Positions 60,722 to 64,000 of a stretch of DNA of 64,000 nucleotides are shown piece by piece (position 1 is the first letter of the stretch; each line of letters begins with the position of its first letter). The stretch is from Mucor racemosus. Taxonomy: Eukaryota > Mucoromycota > Mucoromycetes > Mucorales > Mucoraceae. The stretch covers positions 6,758,001-6,822,000 of the forward strand of contig JAPEHQ010000001.1 of assembly GCA_027405735.1 (NCBI GenBank), read 5' to 3'. Made by a program: the position numbers and the translations under genes. The notes under the pieces were generated by a model, which saw only the letters and a list, made by a program, of their open reading frames with translations, was not told the origin of the DNA and did no database searches.

Positions 60722-61870
60722 AAATTTGAATTTTCATAGTTTTCAATCTTCAAAATCAGAGTGTGCCCTTTTTTCTACATCAAACCTTATATTGAATACT
60801 TTTTAGGATATACCCTGGACACTGCTACATGAATATAAGTAAGTCGCATTATGCTACATATTCCTAAATTTATTTTTTATCCCATGAAAAACTCAAAAAC
60901 ACGTAAAATTCGCAGCATTTTCAGTGAAAACTGGGTCTCATTTTTCATCCTTGATCTTCTTTTTTTTTCACTAAATAACACCAAGAAAAAATTGTATGCC
61001 AATGTACCTGAGATATTCAACTTTAATTTAAAAACAAGTATTCAGAAATATCCTATTTTTTTGCAGTTGATATTAATTTTTCGGTTCTAATGTTTCAGAT
61101 TTTTACGCGTATTTCACAGGTAAAATGAAAAACTTTAAGTCTTCATATCTCTGCAAAAAAATAAGCTATGCCAACACTTTTTAATAATAAAACTTACTTG
61201 TTTTGAAGCGCTCTATAACATATTTTAGTTTAAAAAAGTTCTGAGCACTTTCATTTTTTTCATTTTTTTTTACATTTTTGTAGTAGATTTCAAAATAATT
61301 GTCAAATTGAGTAGCAGTTTTTTTTTACTCATTTCATCGAGCTCGTTAGGCTCTCTCGGGCCCAATTTAGAGTTTTTTAAAATATTAATTTTTCATGGAG
61401 ATATCCGAAAAAATGTGTACAAAAACGTACCTCCATTTCTAGCTTCCATTTTTCCCTTATATACCCTCATCCCAAATTCTGAAACAGAGAAAAATTTGGA
61501 CAAAAATGTTGTTTTCTCTACGAAAAATGCAGATAGAAGGTTTAGTAATAGCTCGATCGATAGATAATAATTTTGCGCATCATCTCAATTAGTTATATTT
61601 TAAATATGCTTATGAAAAGTGATGTATATATTCAAAAAACCTCCAAAATTTCAATTGCATTTTACGCAAAATTTAATGTGGAATGTGTTTTAGATTTTTG
61701 TTTAGATGTATGTAGAATTCAAAACTGTACAAAAACTATTTAAGACGCTAGGTCGACTTACTTTGCAGTTCATGGGCATTTAAACGAACTTGTTTTTTTG
61801 ATCATTTTCTGATCGATTTCACAAATCGATTTTGAAGCTCAGTTACAATAGATTTTAAGCTGTAGTATGA
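60722..61870 (+). repeat. Repeat R2, copy 4
   Basis: Full-length relative of copies 1 and 2, same direction. It ends near AAGCTGTAGTATG, about 85 bp before the peptidase stop codon, so it may supply part of that gene's 3' flank. Confidence 0.8.
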
Positions 61871-61955
61871 AATAAAATTAATGTAAAACCAAACCATACG
61901 CATCAGTTTACTTTTTTTTAATAATACAAGGAGCAATTTTTTATTGTTTAAAGAA

Positions 61956-64000
61956 CTATTCATCATCGACAAGTGGACATTGACCCGCTAATACAACTTT
62001 AGCAACATCAGCCCAAAGTTTCTTGATATCATCAGCGTTATTATCATCAAAGTAAATTCTACAATCGGCATTAATAGCACTATATTCCAAAAGATCAGTT
62101 TCTTGACCATTGAAAGAAGTAGTAGGTTTATAAACTTCCCTAAAGGTCCAACCCATATCAGCACGTTCAGGAAAGGGAGAAGGAGCATCAGGATCGTTAG
62201 CCATATCCAAAATTTCCAAATCCATGAGGAAACTAGATAAACGATCGCTTTCTCCACCGGGGAAAGAAGCGAACTGCATACGATTACCACGGATACCGCC
62301 TAAACCCATAGCAGGTACTTGATGAGATAAACGAAGACGAGATGCAACAATAGCACAAGTGGAACCACAACGACCATCAGACAAAATCAATACATCAGAA
62401 GACTTCCATTTGGTATTATGGAACTTTTTAGTAGTGATGGTATCATCCCAGCTGTCGCAACTAAGAGTGACAGGTTGAGAGAATTTGACAGTATTCTTGC
62501 CACGGGTATATTCCTTGGTTTTGGTAAACCAAGTGCTTCCATCGTAGCCGGAAGCCTTGTAATCTAACCACTTTGTGTTTTCTTGTTCATAAGCTTTTTT
62601 AATAACACGTTCCAAGAAGGGAGAGTACTTGACATCAGAGGGATAATCAGGTGTAGAGTTAAAGAAAGTACTAATAATGAATTCACCAGCACAGGCATCT
62701 CCACCACCGTTGGAAGAAAGATCCAAAATGATCTTTTCAACACCTTTGGCTTCAAACTTTTCAAGACCTGCAATGAAATCATCAGTGAAAGCTTGTCTAT
62801 CTTCAGAGGCAATAGAAAAGCTTTGAATATCAATGACACCAACTTTCTCATTTTCACCGGTTAATTGGATAAATTCAATATAAGGACCACGGCTATTACC
62901 AACTACATTAGAAGCTACATTGACACCATCAGAATTCAAAGCAAAAACTTCACCTTCATGAATAGTTTTGAGCTCATGAAGATCGTAATGAATGTTTCTC
63001 TTTGTAACGTTTTTATGATCATTTTGATGAGCAGATTGACAGAAAGAAGACCAATAATTATCAGCAGTTTGGAAATTAGGAGGTACTTGAGCAATCCAAG
63101 GTACTTGAACAGTGAATGGAGTATCATACTCTTCTTGAACAGGTAAAGTACCGCTTTTAGGACAACGCATGGTATAATTATGAAATTCTTGAGCAGGTAA
63201 GAAACGATGATAACCTAAATCATCAGCACCATCATCCCAACCATGGAAGTAACTTTTTGTGTTCATAATGTTATTGAAACATGTATTGGCGTCTTTACTT
63301 TCACCGTTATTGTTGACAGCATAGTTGACAATCATGTCCATGGCTTCTGATCCATCAATTTCGGTTACTTCACAACCAACCCATGATTCTTTAGCTTCAG
63401 GCCAAACATCATTTTTGACATATGCAACATTTGCTACTAATCTTTTGTTTCTTAAAATTGCATTTAATTGAATAGGTTGCCAGAAAATGAATTGACGATA
63501 ACAAAATGGTGAATAGGACTAGTATCAATAGTTAGTTGGCTAATTTGGATATATATATTGTTATATTTACCAAATGAGCATCTTGAACTTTATCTAATAA
63601 TAAAGCAACAGCTTCTTGAAATTCTCTATCTGATTTCCATTCTTCTTTAAGAATTAAATCTAATCCGTAAGAAATATTTACAGCAGTAATAGCTAAACCA
63701 TCAACTGTAGGTGGAGAAGCAGCAACATCCTAAAGAAAATAAAAGATCAATGACATGATGTTGGTGATTTTATAATCAGGAAATTTACATTAAAAACATA
63801 AAGTTCATTTGTCACTTTTCTAACAGTATCCACAGTTTGTTGGGCAATATCTTTGTCATATTTAAAATAGTCTAAACAAGCTTTTGCGTCTTGAAAACTA
63901 GCTGTTTTATTACCAGCAATGTGAGCGCAAGGATCACTTGCTGCTTTTACTGAAGCAAATAAACCAAAAATGGCCAAACCAAGCAATTTATTACTTGGTA
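61956..64000 (-). CDS. Secreted S41-type (tail-specific-like) serine peptidase, 5' end cut by window
   Basis: Exons 63789-64000 (partial), 63571-63729 and 61956-63518 give 643 visible residues; introns are 59 and 52 bp. The start codon lies just past the window edge, since the frame is open to position 64000 with PSNKLLGLAIFGLFASVKA, a signal peptide lacking its methionine. S41 peptidases cut proteins with a serine-lysine type active site. The signature here is LILSDGRCGSTCAIVASRL (serine within GSTCA). The earlier block VEKIILDLSSNGGGDACAGEF is the usual strand-plus-glycine segment before it. N-terminal parts contain EEWKSDREFQEAVALLLDKVQDAHLSYSPFCY, and cysteines are frequent, as in secreted proteins. 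A cytosolic function is unlikely. The natural substrate is unknown. Confidence 0.88.

Overview
The window looks like nuclear DNA of an early-diverging fungus, most likely of the order Mucorales. It is very AT-rich. Introns are short (about 51-139 bp, mostly 54-66 bp) and GT-AG. The intact genes have a mucoralean flavour: an RGS protein, a Cdc50-type flippase subunit, a Lec1-like PX protein, an SR-protein kinase, paired WrbA-type flavodoxins, an S41-type peptidase and a TnpB/Fanzor-family protein. Gene islands are separated by repeat-rich deserts. Species cannot be fixed from the sequence.

Layout. 0-8 kb is repeats: a Tc1/mariner element with 213-bp terminal inverted repeats and a dead transposase, a 2.7-kb-type repeat (R1, copy A) carrying a fragment of a dynein intermediate chain gene and a solo LTR, and a 1.2-kb repeat (R2). 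8.4-19.5 kb is the main gene island: RGS protein (+), Cdc50 subunit (-, seven exons), an HTH plus SANT-like protein (+), Lec1-like PX protein (-, three exons) and SRPK kinase (-, four exons). 20-38.8 kb is a gene desert made of repeat families R1 (a head-to-tail pair), R2, R3, R4 and R5, solo LTRs, a 228-bp MITE with an empty-site control elsewhere in the window, and elements with TCACT-type ends. One candidate of the last kind (4.08 kb) ends 55 bp before a tRNA-Asn(GUU) gene.

39-49.3 kb is the second gene island: a small secreted protein (-), two divergently transcribed WrbA-type flavodoxin paralogues (one with a lysine/proline/glutamate-rich tail ending in a CaaX-like CFCM), and a 1,180-residue TnpB/Fanzor-family protein (-). 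49.8-53 kb is again repeats, including two hairpin MITEs and the inverted partner of R4. 53.7-56 kb holds an 11-exon acyl-CoA-synthetase-like gene whose frame is intact but whose catalytic motifs are lost. 58 kb has a cysteine-rich secreted protein. The window ends inside the 5' exon of a secreted S41-like peptidase (-).

How parts relate. The kinase, PX protein, flippase subunit and RGS protein are ordinary housekeeping or signalling genes with no sign of operon-like organisation. The two flavodoxins are a recent paralogous pair sharing a 684-bp intergenic region. The most unusual items are the Fanzor-family protein (a eukaryotic relative of RNA-guided nucleases, apparently with the alternative RuvC-II glutamate), the acyl-CoA-synthetase-like pseudoenzyme, and repeat R1, which has carried a dynein gene fragment into at least two copies. 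All exon boundaries below were derived by eye from splice sites and reading-frame continuity; no similarity search was possible.
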